64,000 nt of DNA from Candidatus Wolfebacteria bacterium GW2011_GWE2_44_13 (GCA_001000675.1 LCHW01000001.1:222686-286685); one strand, 5' to 3'; shown: positions 1-8,190, counted from the first letter of the stretch. A program made the numbers and translations. Notes: a model not told the origin generated them from the sequence alone.

Positions 1-1
1 C

Positions 2-271
2 GCAGATTCAATAGTGATTACAGGGTGGGAAGATCCCGGCGATTACATTGGCTATCTTAGTCAAATATCTTCTTTCTATCAGCGACATCAAGACATATAT
101 CCCGCAGAAGCTGCTACTTACAAGAGGCAATTAGTTGAATGGCAGGATAAATTGCAAAGAATAAATAATTCAGGAAGTACGATTTACAATTCTGATTTTA
201 GGGTTTTGGAAGGATTAGTTAACTCAGCTCAAAGCCAATTAAGAAAAATTTCTACAATTATTAATCCTTAA
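2..271 (+). CDS. Hypothetical protein, 5' end outside the window
   Basis: The frame is open to the left edge, with four codons before the first GTG at 14, so this is probably the C-terminal part of a longer gene. The visible part is about 89 residues, hydrophilic, rich in Q/Y/S and probably helical. It has no membrane segment and no motif I recognise. An alternative is a short gene starting at GTG 14. The function is unknown. Confidence 0.45.
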   Translation, partial: ADSIVITGWEDPGDYIGYLSQISSFYQRHQDIYPAEAATYKRQLVEWQDKLQRINNSGSTIYNSDFRVLEGLVNSAQSQLRKISTIINP

Positions 272-359
272 GAACATGGGTTGCCTTACGAATTTTACGA
301 GGGCTGCGTGACAAATTTGCTTCGCAAATCTGTTTTATGTTGCGTATACTTATAAAAAA

Positions 360-737
360 ATGAGATATTGTTCTGAATGTAAAAAAGAAAAGAAAGGCTT
401 TTGGTGTGATTTTTGTAAAAATAATACTGGTAATAATTTTGTATTAAAGATTGAGCCTAGTATTGTAAAGATACGCCTTCATCTGATAAGGATGACGCAT
501 AAGCGGCTGGGAGTTAAAAAGTTTTTATTCAGAGTCTTTGTTGGTTGGCAAGAAACGAAAGGGCTCGATTCGGTTAAATATCCAGAGGGGGTGTATATAC
601 ATAGAACGGTAGATCGAGAGCATGATAAATACAAAGAAATTATTATAAGCGCTGAGACTGGTGAGATAACCAGAAATGTGAGCGAGCTACTTAGCCAACA
701 TATACCGAATAAGCAAAAGCGGAATAGTGATAACTAA
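360..737 (+). CDS. Small zinc-ribbon-like hypothetical protein
   Basis: A 125-residue protein starting at an ATG after an A-rich stretch. The N-terminus has two CxxC knuckles (C4/C7 and C16/C19), the layout of a treble-clef or zinc-ribbon metal site. The rest is basic and mixed alpha/beta, with no catalytic motif I recognise. It stands alone between two AT-rich intergenic stretches in the accessory left end of the window. No function is assigned. Confidence 0.55.
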   Translation: MRYCSECKKEKKGFWCDFCKNNTGNNFVLKIEPSIVKIRLHLIRMTHKRLGVKKFLFRVFVGWQETKGLDSVKYPEGVYIHRTVDREHDKYKEIIISAETGEITRNVSELLSQHIPNKQKRNSDN

Positions 738-876
738 TAAACTTTTCGCATTATTTTTAAAGCGCCCGAGGTACATCGACACGATATACTAAAATAGGTA
801 GGAAAAGCCTTGCGGGGCCTAGCCGGTGGTGACTCTAACTCGACTTGGCCAGCACTTCGGCAAGCTCAGTACAAGC

Positions 877-920
877 CATAAACATAAAGCCACTCCTTTG
901 AGAGTGGTTTTGTGTTTATG
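877..920. terminator. Long bidirectional hairpin
   Basis: Nineteen-nucleotide arms (877-895 and 902-920) pair throughout except for two wobble positions, around a 6-nt loop. The stem core is CCACTC/GAGTGG with A/T-rich flanks on both sides, typical of an intrinsic terminator usable in both directions. Confidence 0.7.
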
Positions 921-995
921 GGAATAAAGGCATCCTTTTTATTTTAATAAAGTTGTCACATAGCTTCTTGGGTAGTACTATATGAGTAATAAGGG

Positions 996-1024
996 AAATT
1001 AATAGTACCTGACCCCATTAATTT
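996..1024. repeat. ATTAAT-GGGGTCAG palindromic repeat, copy 1 (inverted)
   Basis: The arms AAATTAAT and ATTAATTT enclose CTGACCCC. The same core recurs in the opposite orientation at 1629-1648 and 1941-1970, and a diverged version is at 6291-6328. These copies bracket the methyltransferase-like and PhnA-like genes. Confidence 0.6.
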
Positions 1025-1180
1025 CGCTCGAGGTGCGTATTAAATAATATTAAAAAGATGCCTACTATTCTTCTAATATTTCTTTAGACAATATTCATCA
1101 TTTATTGGATTGGGCTTGCTCGAGGGAACAAGCGCACTCAATATCATAAGAAGGTCGCCATAGGAGGAGCCATTCCGCGG

Positions 1181-1615
1181 TTGGTTCTCATCGCACTAAT
1201 CGTTCTGCTTTGGGTTATTCCCTTATTTTCAGGCTCAGTTTTCTTCTCGAATGAAATAAATACGGTCGTCGGTCTATTCCTTTGTATATGCGGATTGGGC
1301 TTTGCCGTGTGGGCTCGACGTACGCTCGGGACTAATTGGAGTGCGAACCCGGTCGAAGTCAAAGCGAAACATGTGTTTATAACTACTGGCCCGTACCGAA
1401 TAGTCAGACATCCAATTTATACGGGTGTCATTTTTGCACTTGCGGGTACTTTCCTAGTAGATAATAGATGGCGCACGCTTCTGTTGTTTATTATAGTATC
1501 TATTGGTATGGTGCTGCGTTCCAGATTGGAAGATGAGCTTATGGCGCGACAGTTTCCTCAAGAATATCCTGGATATAAAAAGAGGGTACCAGCTTTGATT
1601 CCGGGAGTATTTTAA
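1181..1615 (+). CDS. Isoprenylcysteine carboxyl methyltransferase (ICMT)-like membrane protein, possibly 5'-broken
   Basis: The C-terminal half carries the ICMT/PEMT family signature: GPYRIVRHPIYTG followed by a RLEDELM helix and a final YKKRVPALIPGVF. These proteins are integral membrane S-adenosylmethionine-dependent methyltransferases of unknown substrate in bacteria. The annotated start is a TTG with AGGAGG at 1162-1167, 13 nt away, which is a long spacing. Homologous-looking sequence continues upstream in the same frame to an ATG at 1058 (hydrophobic helix plus YWIGLARGNKR), but a TAG at 1085-1087 interrupts it. The gene is therefore either N-terminally shortened or a nonsense pseudogene. 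The family call is good; functionality is doubtful. Confidence 0.7.
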   Translation: MVLIALIVLLWVIPLFSGSVFFSNEINTVVGLFLCICGLGFAVWARRTLGTNWSANPVEVKAKHVFITTGPYRIVRHPIYTGVIFALAGTFLVDNRWRTLLLFIIVSIGMVLRSRLEDELMARQFPQEYPGYKKRVPALIPGVF

Positions 1616-1628
1616 ATTATGCATAAAA

Positions 1629-1648
1629 GGGGTCAGCCACCATTAATT
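1629..1648 (+). repeat. ATTAAT-GGGGTCAG palindromic repeat, copy 2
   Basis: GGGGTCAGCCACCATTAATT lies between the methyltransferase-like gene and the PhnA-like gene. It matches copy 3 at 1941-1970 in the same orientation, so the PhnA-like gene sits between direct copies. Confidence 0.6.
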
Positions 1649-1698
1649 GTGATTATTTGTGCTATACTATTCATCAATAAATAATAATAATCATCACT

Positions 1699-1932
1699 AT
1701 GGATACCGAAGAAGACGATATAATAATAAAAGATGCATATGGAACTGTTCTTGCGAACGGTGATGCGGTTATTTTGGTCAAAGACCTAAAGGTGAAGGGT
1801 TCGACTGTGACGCTGAAAAAAGGTACGAAGATCAAGAACATTCGGCTTACTGATGACGAAGCAGAGATCGAATGCAATTCTGATGCAGTAAAGGGGCTTG
1901 TGCTGCGGACCGAATTTGTGAAGAAAGCATAA
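1699..1932 (+). CDS. PhnA/YjdM C-terminal domain protein (no zinc ribbon)
   Basis: The 77-residue product matches the C-terminal domain of the PhnA/YjdM family. The diagnostic stretches are DLKVKGS, KKGTKIKNIRL and the ending LRTEFVKKA. Full family members have an N-terminal zinc ribbon and are about 110 residues; that part is absent here, as is common for stand-alone versions. The family was first named from an alkylphosphonate operon, but its role is unclear. A strong hairpin terminator follows, and both flanks carry the GGGGTCAG repeat. Confidence 0.8.
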   Translation: MDTEEDDIIIKDAYGTVLANGDAVILVKDLKVKGSTVTLKKGTKIKNIRLTDDEAEIECNSDAVKGLVLRTEFVKKA

Positions 1933-1940
1933 ACTTTTGA

Positions 1941-1970
1941 AATTAATGGGGTCAGCTACCATTAATAATT
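1941..1970 (+). repeat. ATTAAT-GGGGTCAG palindromic repeat, copy 3
   Basis: AATTAAT and ATTAATAATT arms flank GGGGTCAGCTACC. It lies directly after the PhnA-like stop codon, in the same orientation as copy 2. Confidence 0.6.
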
Positions 1971-1982
1971 ATGTAATAAGAA

Positions 1983-2012
1983 CAGAAAAATCGCCACATG
2001 GCGATTTTTCTG
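1983..2012 (+). terminator. Intrinsic terminator after the PhnA-like gene
   Basis: Perfect 13-bp stem (CAGAAAAATCGCC with its complement) around ACAT. The 3' arm contains a run of five T. Confidence 0.8.
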
Positions 2013-2094
2013 TAAGAGGCATTGAAAGAAGACTGACTGTGCACACGTACTAGTATATAGAAGCCGTAAACCTATTCACGAACCATTTTCTTAT

Positions 2095-3873
2095 ATGCAC
2101 TCTATTAAAGAATATTTTCTCGCCCATAAAATCATCTCAATCGTTACCCTTATCGTTGTAGTATTTGCGGGGTATTGGGGGTATGGCAAGCTTACTGACA
2201 CAAGTGCAGAACCACGTTATGTAACGGCAGCGGTGGAAAAGGGGACTTTGATTACTTCGATTACTGGAACCGGCCAAGTTTCCGCATCTAACCAGGTGGA
2301 ATTAAAAGCAAAAGCGTCTGGCGATATCACTACTATTGCGGTTGTTAATGGACAAGAGGTTAAGGTGGGAGCACTTATTGTGCAGCTTGATGCGCGCGAT
2401 GCGCAAAAGGCCGTACGCGATGCAGAAGTCAATTTGCAAAGTGCAAAATTATCGCTCGAAAAGCTCCGACAGCCTGCGGATACGCTTTCTGTGATTCAGT
2501 CGGAAAATGCGTTGGCACAGGCACAACAAACAAAGCAAAACGCAGAAGATGACATCAAGAAAGCATACGATGATGGCTTCAATGCGATAGCAAATACATT
2601 TCTTGATATCCCAACGATTATGACTGGGCTAGATGATGTATTTTTTTATGCAACAATCGATAAGGGAATGCCAAATATTAGTTGGTATATCAACCAGACA
2701 TCAATCCAGGTTGCAGGGGAGCGCGAAAAGGCGATGCAAAACCAAGATGATTTTTATGCGGGATATAATGCATCGAGAGCGGCGTACACAAAAAACTTTG
2801 ATGCCTATAAGGCAGCTTCGAGAACGTCGAGTACGCAAACAATAGAGGCACTCATAGACGAAACGTATATGACCACGCGAACGATTGCCGATACGGTAAA
2901 GGCGGGCAACAACCTTATCGACTTTGTAAAAGATTCTTTGACAAGAAACAATGTGAACGCAACCATTCCGGCAACAGTGGATGCGCATAAGGCAACATTA
3001 AATACATACACAGGAACAACAAACGCGCACTTACTCAGCCTGCTTGCATTAAAGAGCACACTCAAGAGCAGTAGGGATGCAATTATAAATGCAGATCGAA
3101 CGATAGCAGAAAAGACTGAATATATCGCAGACCTTAAGTCGGGCACTGACCCGCTCGATTTACAGGCACAGGAGTTGACTGTCCGACAGCGGGAAAATGC
3201 TCTACTTGATGCGCGCGAGAAATTGGCCGATTATTATCTCCGAGCGCCTTTTTCTGGAACTATCGCAACATTGTCGATAAAATCATCCGACTCGATATCC
3301 TCTGGGTCTTCTATTGCAACGCTCATTACAAAACAAAAGCTTGCCGAAATATCACTTAACGAAGTTGACGTCGCAAAAGTGAAGGTGGGTCAAAAGGCAA
3401 CCTTGGCATTTGATGCGGTAGAAGGGTTGAGTATTAGCGGAGCGGTTGCCGAAATAGATACAGTAGGTGCCGTTTCTCAGGGTGTTGTGACGTATGTGGT
3501 AAAGATTGGATTTGATACGCAAGATGAGCGAGTAAAACCAGGAATGAGCGTTAGCGCTGCAATTATCACGGAAATGAAATCGGATGTTCTTACGGTCCCT
3601 AACAGTGCAGTAAAGACGCAAGACGATATCAGCTATGTTGAAATGTTTGAAGCGCCGCTTGAAAACGCGACGGGAACACAAGGTGCGATATCCTTGGTCG
3701 CTCCACAGCGAAAAACGGTAACAATAGGAATATCAAACGACACCATGACCGAAATCGTTTCTGGGCTACAAGAAGGAGATCAGATTATTACGCGGACGAT
3801 AACGTCTTCTAACACGACTACGCAAACTGCCCCGAGTATATTCTCGACCGGAGGTGCGCGAATGGGTCGATAA
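2095..3873 (+). CDS. MacA/HlyD-like periplasmic adaptor of an efflux ABC transporter
   Basis: A 592-residue membrane-fusion (RND/ABC adaptor) protein. A single N-terminal membrane anchor spans about residues 13-33. The first half of the lipoyl/barrel-sandwich domain follows at about 55-100 (V-GQ-VKVGALIVQLDARDA), and the second half is near residue 380 (YYLRAPFSGTIATLSI). Between them lies an unusually long helical, partly coiled-coil hairpin of some 280 residues, so the protein is longer than typical MacA (about 370). The C-terminal beta-barrel and membrane-proximal domains contain KPGMSVSA and LTVPNSAV. It is followed after 3 nt by the ATPase gene, so the two are very likely co-transcribed. 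It should bridge the inner-membrane transporter to the outside; the substrate is unknown. Confidence 0.9.
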   Translation: MHSIKEYFLAHKIISIVTLIVVVFAGYWGYGKLTDTSAEPRYVTAAVEKGTLITSITGTGQVSASNQVELKAKASGDITTIAVVNGQEVKVGALIVQLDARDAQKAVRDAEVNLQSAKLSLEKLRQPADTLSVIQSENALAQAQQTKQNAEDDIKKAYDDGFNAIANTFLDIPTIMTGLDDVFFYATIDKGMPNISWYINQTSIQVAGEREKAMQNQDDFYAGYNASRAAYTKNFDAYKAASRTSSTQTIEALIDETYMTTRTIADTVKAGNNLIDFVKDSLTRNNVNATIPATVDAHKATLNTYTGTTNAHLLSLLALKSTLKSSRDAIINADRTIAEKTEYIADLKSGTDPLDLQAQELTVRQRENALLDAREKLADYYLRAPFSGTIATLSIKSSDSISSGSSIATLITKQKLAEISLNEVDVAKVKVGQKATLAFDAVEGLSISGAVAEIDTVGAVSQGVVTYVVKIGFDTQDERVKPGMSVSAAIITEMKSDVLTVPNSAVKTQDDISYVEMFEAPLENATGTQGAISLVAPQRKTVTIGISNDTMTEIVSGLQEGDQIITRTITSSNTTTQTAPSIFSTGGARMGR

Positions 3874-3876
3874 TAT

Positions 3877-4593
3877 ATGATCAAAATAGAAAACGTTACA
3901 AAAACATATACAACGGGCGCGACTCCTTTTCAGGCGCTAAAAGGAGTAAGCTTTGAAATTAACGACGGAGAATTTGTCGCAATCATGGGCCCTTCGGGTT
4001 CTGGTAAATCAACGTTAATGCATATCCTTGGTGCATTGGATACGCCGACTACGGGAAAATATATTCTTGATAGCAAGGACGTATCGCAATTGTCTGACGA
4101 CGAGCTTGCGGACATTCGGAAAGACCGAATCGGATTTGTATTTCAATCGTTCAATTTGCTCCCTCGTGCGAGTGTATTGAGAAATGTAATGCTTCCGCTT
4201 ATGTACGCAGGCATCGACCGCAAGGAGCGGGAACAACGAGCCCGCGTAGCGCTTAAGGCAGCGGGGTTGACCGAAGAACATTATGACCATCTTTCCAATC
4301 AGCTCTCGGGTGGACAAATCCAGCGTGTCGCCATTGCCCGCGCGTTGGTAAATAACCCATCACTCATTCTTGCGGACGAACCAACTGGAAACCTTGATTC
4401 GAAAACGGGAGAGATTGTAATCGACACATTTCAAAGATTAAATATTGAACACGGGCACACGATTATACTCATTACGCACGAACGAGAACTTGCTGAACAC
4501 GCAGAACGTATCTTGTTTCTCAAAGACGGACAACTGGTCGAAGATACAAAAACGCACAAACGAAGAATTATTCACACCCATGACAACAGCTGA
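3877..4593 (+). CDS. ABC transporter ATP-binding protein (MacB/LolD type)
   Basis: A 238-residue nucleotide-binding domain with all ABC motifs: Walker A GPSGSGKST at about 38-46, Q-loop VFQSFNLLPRA, signature LSGGQIQRVAIARA near 143, Walker B LILADEPTG near 163, and the H-loop LITHE near 199. It belongs to the MacB/LolD/FtsE class that works with FtsX-like permeases by mechanotransmission. It starts 3 nt after the adaptor gene and overlaps the permease start by 14 nt, consistent with translational coupling in a four-gene operon. Confidence 0.93.
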   Translation: MIKIENVTKTYTTGATPFQALKGVSFEINDGEFVAIMGPSGSGKSTLMHILGALDTPTTGKYILDSKDVSQLSDDELADIRKDRIGFVFQSFNLLPRASVLRNVMLPLMYAGIDRKEREQRARVALKAAGLTEEHYDHLSNQLSGGQIQRVAIARALVNNPSLILADEPTGNLDSKTGEIVIDTFQRLNIEHGHTIILITHERELAEHAERILFLKDGQLVEDTKTHKRRIIHTHDNS

Positions 4594-5803
4594 TATTTTT
4601 GAAGAAACAATCGCAGCACTCTCAGGAAACAAGGTGCGATCGGGGCTTACGATGCTCGGTATTGTTATTGGTATTAGCTCCGTCATCGCGATGGTTGCTA
4701 TCGGTCAAGGCGCACAAGGTTCGATTCAGTCGAGTATCCAATCGATTGGCTCAAACCTCGTACTTGTTATGCCAGGCCAACAGCGGGGAGCCGGTATGCA
4801 GGTCAGCACAGGTAGAGGATCTGCTCGCTCGCTTACCCAAGATGATGCTGATGCAATTGGTGCAGAAGTAGCTCTTGCTCAGGCGGTTGCGCCCGAAATA
4901 TCGTCCCGTTACCAAATAACCAGTAAGGGTAAGAATACAAATACCTCGGTTGTTGGTACGACCGCTGCATATCCTTCTGTGCGCAATGTCGAGATTGAAC
5001 AAGGGTCGTTTATTACGGAGCAAAACATTCGTAGCTTATCAAAAGTTGCAGTACTCGGGCCAATAACGCGTGACGATTTATTTGGCGAAGATGCGGATGC
5101 GATTGGACAAACGATTCGCATTAAGAATATTGAGTTTAAAGTTATCGGTGTCACAAAAGAAAAGGGTGGTAGTGGATTTAGTAATCCCGATGATACAATC
5201 TTTGTTCCTTTATCTAGTGCCCAGCGTTTTCTAGCAGGGGATACGTATGTGACAACAATCAGCGTACAAGCGGAAAGTGCTGATGCGATGACCGAAATAC
5301 AACAACAGATTACCGATCTTTTATTGGCTCGTCATAATATCGCGGATGCAACCCTAGCGGATTTTAGTATTATGAATCAGGCTGATATCATATCCACGGC
5401 CTCGAGCGTTACGCAAACCTTTACCATCCTCCTTGCGGCAATTGCGGGCATTTCGCTCGTAGTCGGCGGTATCGGCATTATGAACATGATGCTCACCACC
5501 GTCACTGAGCGCACACGAGAGATTGGACTGCGTAAGGCAATTGGCGCAAAGAGAAAAGATATTAGCGCTCAATTTCTTGTTGAAGCCGTCCTCCTGACCT
5601 TTATTGGCGGATCGATTGGAATTTTCCTTGGTTGGGCTGTATCGTTTGGAGTTTCCTATTTTAATCTTGTGCAAACACAAGTAACGCTCTCATCGGTCTT
5701 GCTTGCATTCGGTGTTTCCGCAGGGATTGGCATTGTGTTTGGCTATTACCCAGCGCGTCGCGCAGCAAGTCTTAATCCAATCGAAGCGTTACGGTACGAA
5801 TAA
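4580..5803 (+). CDS. MacB-type ABC transporter permease
   Basis: The start is placed at ATG 4580 (MTTADIFEET), which begins the conserved family N-terminus; an upstream in-frame extension lies inside the ATPase gene and is not credible. The 407-residue product has TM1 at about 20-38, a MacB periplasmic core domain to about 270, and three C-terminal TM helices of the FtsX domain starting near 280. The motif ERTREIGLRKAIGAKRKDI is characteristic, as is the ending NPIEALRYE. With the adaptor and ATPase it forms a complete MacAB-like exporter. No outer-membrane TolC gene is nearby, as expected for a lineage without a classical outer membrane. Confidence 0.93.
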   Translation: MTTADIFEETIAALSGNKVRSGLTMLGIVIGISSVIAMVAIGQGAQGSIQSSIQSIGSNLVLVMPGQQRGAGMQVSTGRGSARSLTQDDADAIGAEVALAQAVAPEISSRYQITSKGKNTNTSVVGTTAAYPSVRNVEIEQGSFITEQNIRSLSKVAVLGPITRDDLFGEDADAIGQTIRIKNIEFKVIGVTKEKGGSGFSNPDDTIFVPLSSAQRFLAGDTYVTTISVQAESADAMTEIQQQITDLLLARHNIADATLADFSIMNQADIISTASSVTQTFTILLAAIAGISLVVGGIGIMNMMLTTVTERTREIGLRKAIGAKRKDISAQFLVEAVLLTFIGGSIGIFLGWAVSFGVSYFNLVQTQVTLSSVLLAFGVSAGIGIVFGYYPARRAASLNPIEALRYE

Positions 5804-5818
5804 ATTATTATTACTTAT

Positions 5819-6271
5819 ATGACAAAGCAACAATTCAAAAAATATTTTCCCATTATCGTAATCATTGGTATTATCAGTGCTGGTTCCTTTTATGCGGGTA
5901 TGCGCTATGAACGCGGTGGATCTGATAGATTGGCGCAAAACAACGGCATGCTTTTGGCTCCTGCAGAACGGCAGGCACGAATGGCAAGCGGAGGATTGAA
6001 TGGCGCACAGCGCAATGTTGGTGCGAGAACGAATGGAGGGGGATTAGTTGCGGGAGAAATTATTGCGAAAGATGCTACGAGCATTACCGTTAAGCTTCGA
6101 GATGGGGGATCTAAGATAGTATTCTTATCAAACACAACGAGTGTTATGAAGTCGACTAATGGATCAACTGAAGATTTAGTCATTGGCGCACAAGTAACGA
6201 CTACAGGGACTACAAATACTGATGGCAGCATTACAGCGCAATCCGTGCAACTTCGCACTGATATGCAATAA
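5819..6271 (+). CDS. Membrane-anchored DUF5666-like protein in the efflux operon
   Basis: A 150-residue protein with an N-terminal membrane helix (about 10-28), a low-complexity Gly/Ala/Asn linker, and a C-terminal small beta domain (GEIIAKDATSITVKL to AQSVQLR) resembling DUF5666, an OB-like fold. It begins 16 nt after the permease gene on the same strand, so it is probably the fourth gene of the operon. It may be an accessory extracellular subunit of the exporter; that is inferred from position only. Confidence 0.65.
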   Translation: MTKQQFKKYFPIIVIIGIISAGSFYAGMRYERGGSDRLAQNNGMLLAPAERQARMASGGLNGAQRNVGARTNGGGLVAGEIIAKDATSITVKLRDGGSKIVFLSNTTSVMKSTNGSTEDLVIGAQVTTTGTTNTDGSITAQSVQLRTDMQ

Positions 6272-6290
6272 GGATGCGCTGATAAAAAAT

Positions 6291-6328
6291 AAATGGGATT
6301 AATGGTGCCTAGCCCATTAATCCCATTT
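6291..6328. repeat. Perfect palindrome with ATTAATGG core between convergent genes
   Basis: Fifteen-bp perfect arms (AAATGGGATTAATGG and complement) around an 8-nt loop. It sits between two convergent genes, so it may act as a bidirectional terminator. Its ATTAATGG/CCCATTAAT core resembles the 1-2 kb repeat family. Confidence 0.6.
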
Positions 6329-6351
6329 ATATTAGTCATGCAGAATATATC

Positions 6352-6873
6352 CTACTGGAGCTTTCCTAAGAAGATTTCTTTTCCGTTGACGCTTAGCCTA
6401 CCCTCGCTTTGATGTTCCCAAAATTCGATTGTGCCATCGGTTGAGAGATAGCGCGCTCCACTGGCGCTTATTGCTTGTGCAAGTAAAATATTTTCATATC
6501 CCAAAGAAGGTGCATCGAGAATTGCAGTCCTTGTTTTAATGCGATATACAACGCGTACTGCATTTTTCCCATCAAAATAATCTCCAGTATTGTTCACTCC
6601 TACTACGATGCAATCTCCTTGAAGAAGCGACCATTCTTCACAGATTGCTCCACCAGGGAACAGACATTCACCTAATTGTCCTTCGGGTGTATTTTTTATT
6701 TGGATTGTGCCTCCATTTTCTGTACAAAAGATTGACGCGGGGTTTGCTTGGGTAACTGCAGTTGAAGGAGGTGTATTTGTATCTTCGGGTGTGTTCATTT
6801 TTGCGATGAATACACGAAGACCGTATAATCCCGAGAGAATAACTACGACACTGATAAGTATTTTTTTGTCCAT
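6352..6873 (-). CDS. Membrane-anchored DUF333 protein
   Basis: The 173-residue product starts with a signal-anchor helix (about 5-22) and a short Thr/Pro linker. A DUF333 domain follows, recognisable by NPASIFCTENGG and, about 30 residues later, GAICEEWSLLQGDC. DUF333 domains occur in secreted or periplasmic proteins formerly called putative hemolysins; their biochemical role is unknown. The C-terminal 80 residues form a separate beta-rich part. It is convergent with the efflux operon and not linked to it. Confidence 0.75.
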   Translation of the reverse strand: MDKKILISVVVILSGLYGLRVFIAKMNTPEDTNTPPSTAVTQANPASIFCTENGGTIQIKNTPEGQLGECLFPGGAICEEWSLLQGDCIVVGVNNTGDYFDGKNAVRVVYRIKTRTAILDAPSLGYENILLAQAISASGARYLSTDGTIEFWEHQSEGRLSVNGKEIFLGKLQ

Positions 6874-7026
6874 ACGTATAGTATATACCTTATATCCTTT
6901 GAATAGTGGGTTATTTTTGTGGATAACTTATTATTAAAACAGTACATTGTCTTGTATACTTTAATTAATGTCATAAAAAATAAAAATGACCGTTTATAAA
7001 ATCAAATAATAATTTTACTACCCGGT

Positions 7027-8181
7027 ATGTACAAAATAAAAAGTAAGACATTGATGGTGTGCGTGGCTATCCTTATCGTGATGACCCTCACGACTCCCGT
7101 AATTACCTATGCTGCTTGGTGGAATCCCGTCTCCTGGTTTAAAGTTTTGGTTTCCAAGATTATACCTAAAAGAGAAAAGGCACCGGAAAAGCCCCAGCCT
7201 CAAGCTACGGAAGATTCTGGTTTTAAAAACGCGTCATCTTCAAGCAGTACTCCCGAATATCAGGTAGCTACGGGTAATGATTATCCACAACAGAATAATA
7301 CCGGCAGCTCGAATAATAGTAGCCAGAGCAATAGCCAGAATGCAAATTCGAATGCAACATACTATGATGAAACGCCCGAGTTCCATGTAGCTTCATCGAG
7401 CGGTGGACAGTCTAGCTCGGCATGTCCAGATACGGGTCAGCCTATGTGCGGTACAAATGGAGTTACCTATAGAAATTATTGTGAGTTGCAAAGTGCAGGC
7501 GCTACTTATAACTATGGTTCAGCGTGCGTACCGCCAGCGAATACAGGCTCTTCAACTGGCTCAGCCTCGGGCTCGAACTCAGAAACGTCAGTCGGGTATT
7601 CGACTGGTTCTAATGCAACTACAGATACAAATGCCAGCGCTGCTTCGACCACTGCTACGGGCAGTGCTTCCAATGTGAACACTAATACTACTACTGGGTC
7701 GGGAACAGCGACCACAGGTGGCTCAGGCGCCGAAGTGGTAACGTTTAGCTGTGGCTTGTCGGCCAATCCGAGCCAAGCGGTTAATCTAAGAAATAGGACG
7801 GGGAGCTACGAGTATCGGCCAATTCCGGCAACCGTTGGAGCGGATATAAAATGGTACACAAATATAATAAATACTGGCCCAGATGATATGGGTGAATGGA
7901 AGTCGGAAAATATTGGCATCGGTACGCGATGTTATTCAACTGTATATTATCAAATCGATTTAAACAGCGATAACACATGGGATGTTACTATGAAAGGGGA
8001 TATGGCTCAATTGCGCGCCACCGACCCAAACATGGTAGATCATTTTGCCATCAAAAATTCTTCTAGTTGGAAGGCTGTTGCTGGAAATCATGCGTGGAGA
8101 ATTTGCGCCGATGGAGCAAATAAGATTGACGAAACGAACGAAACTGATAATTGCGTTGAAGGAACAATAGAAGTTAAATAA
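7027..8181 (+). CDS. Secreted protein with Kazal-like and CARDB-like domains
   Basis: A 384-residue protein with an N-terminal signal or anchor (about 9-30 after KSKTLMV). A long Ser/Asn/Thr/Gly-rich low-complexity region is interrupted at about 133-169 by a compact Cys-rich module (CPDTGQPMCGTNGVTYRNYC, ending GSAC) with the spacing of Kazal-type serine-protease inhibitors. A second low-complexity linker leads to a C-terminal domain (about 240-384) ending CADGANKIDETNETDNC, typical of CARDB/Ig-like adhesion domains. It should sit on or leave the cell surface. The next gene is a small anchored protein 10 nt downstream. Confidence 0.75.
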   Translation: MYKIKSKTLMVCVAILIVMTLTTPVITYAAWWNPVSWFKVLVSKIIPKREKAPEKPQPQATEDSGFKNASSSSSTPEYQVATGNDYPQQNNTGSSNNSSQSNSQNANSNATYYDETPEFHVASSSGGQSSSACPDTGQPMCGTNGVTYRNYCELQSAGATYNYGSACVPPANTGSSTGSASGSNSETSVGYSTGSNATTDTNASAASTTATGSASNVNTNTTTGSGTATTGGSGAEVVTFSCGLSANPSQAVNLRNRTGSYEYRPIPATVGADIKWYTNIINTGPDDMGEWKSENIGIGTRCYSTVYYQIDLNSDNTWDVTMKGDMAQLRATDPNMVDHFAIKNSSSWKAVAGNHAWRICADGANKIDETNETDNCVEGTIEVK

Positions 8182-8190
8182 ATTTTAATC

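Larger units (their letters stand above)
738..1057. other. Gene-free stretch with possible small RNA, terminator and repeat
   Basis: This stretch of about 320 bases has no convincing gene. It holds a -10-like TATACT at 785-790, then a GC-rich, potentially folded segment containing a fragment resembling the common CTTCG-CAAGCTCAG dispersed palindrome (about 853-868). A very strong hairpin follows at 877-920, and a palindromic repeat copy at 996-1024. The segment between TATACT and the hairpin could be a small RNA gene. Confidence 0.4.

Noticed and set aside
1058..1180. Recoded stop codon as in Gracilibacteria/Absconditabacteria
   Set aside because: Those lineages recode TGA to Gly; here the in-frame codon is TAG, and TGA ends many genes in this window.
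2805..3146. Long minus-strand open frames inside the adaptor and other plus-strand genes
   Set aside because: They are codon shadows of well-supported genes, without domains or start signals.
4445..4579. Longer N-terminus for the MacB-like permease
   Set aside because: These 45 codons lie inside the ATPase gene and do not resemble the family; ATG 4580 gives the conserved start.
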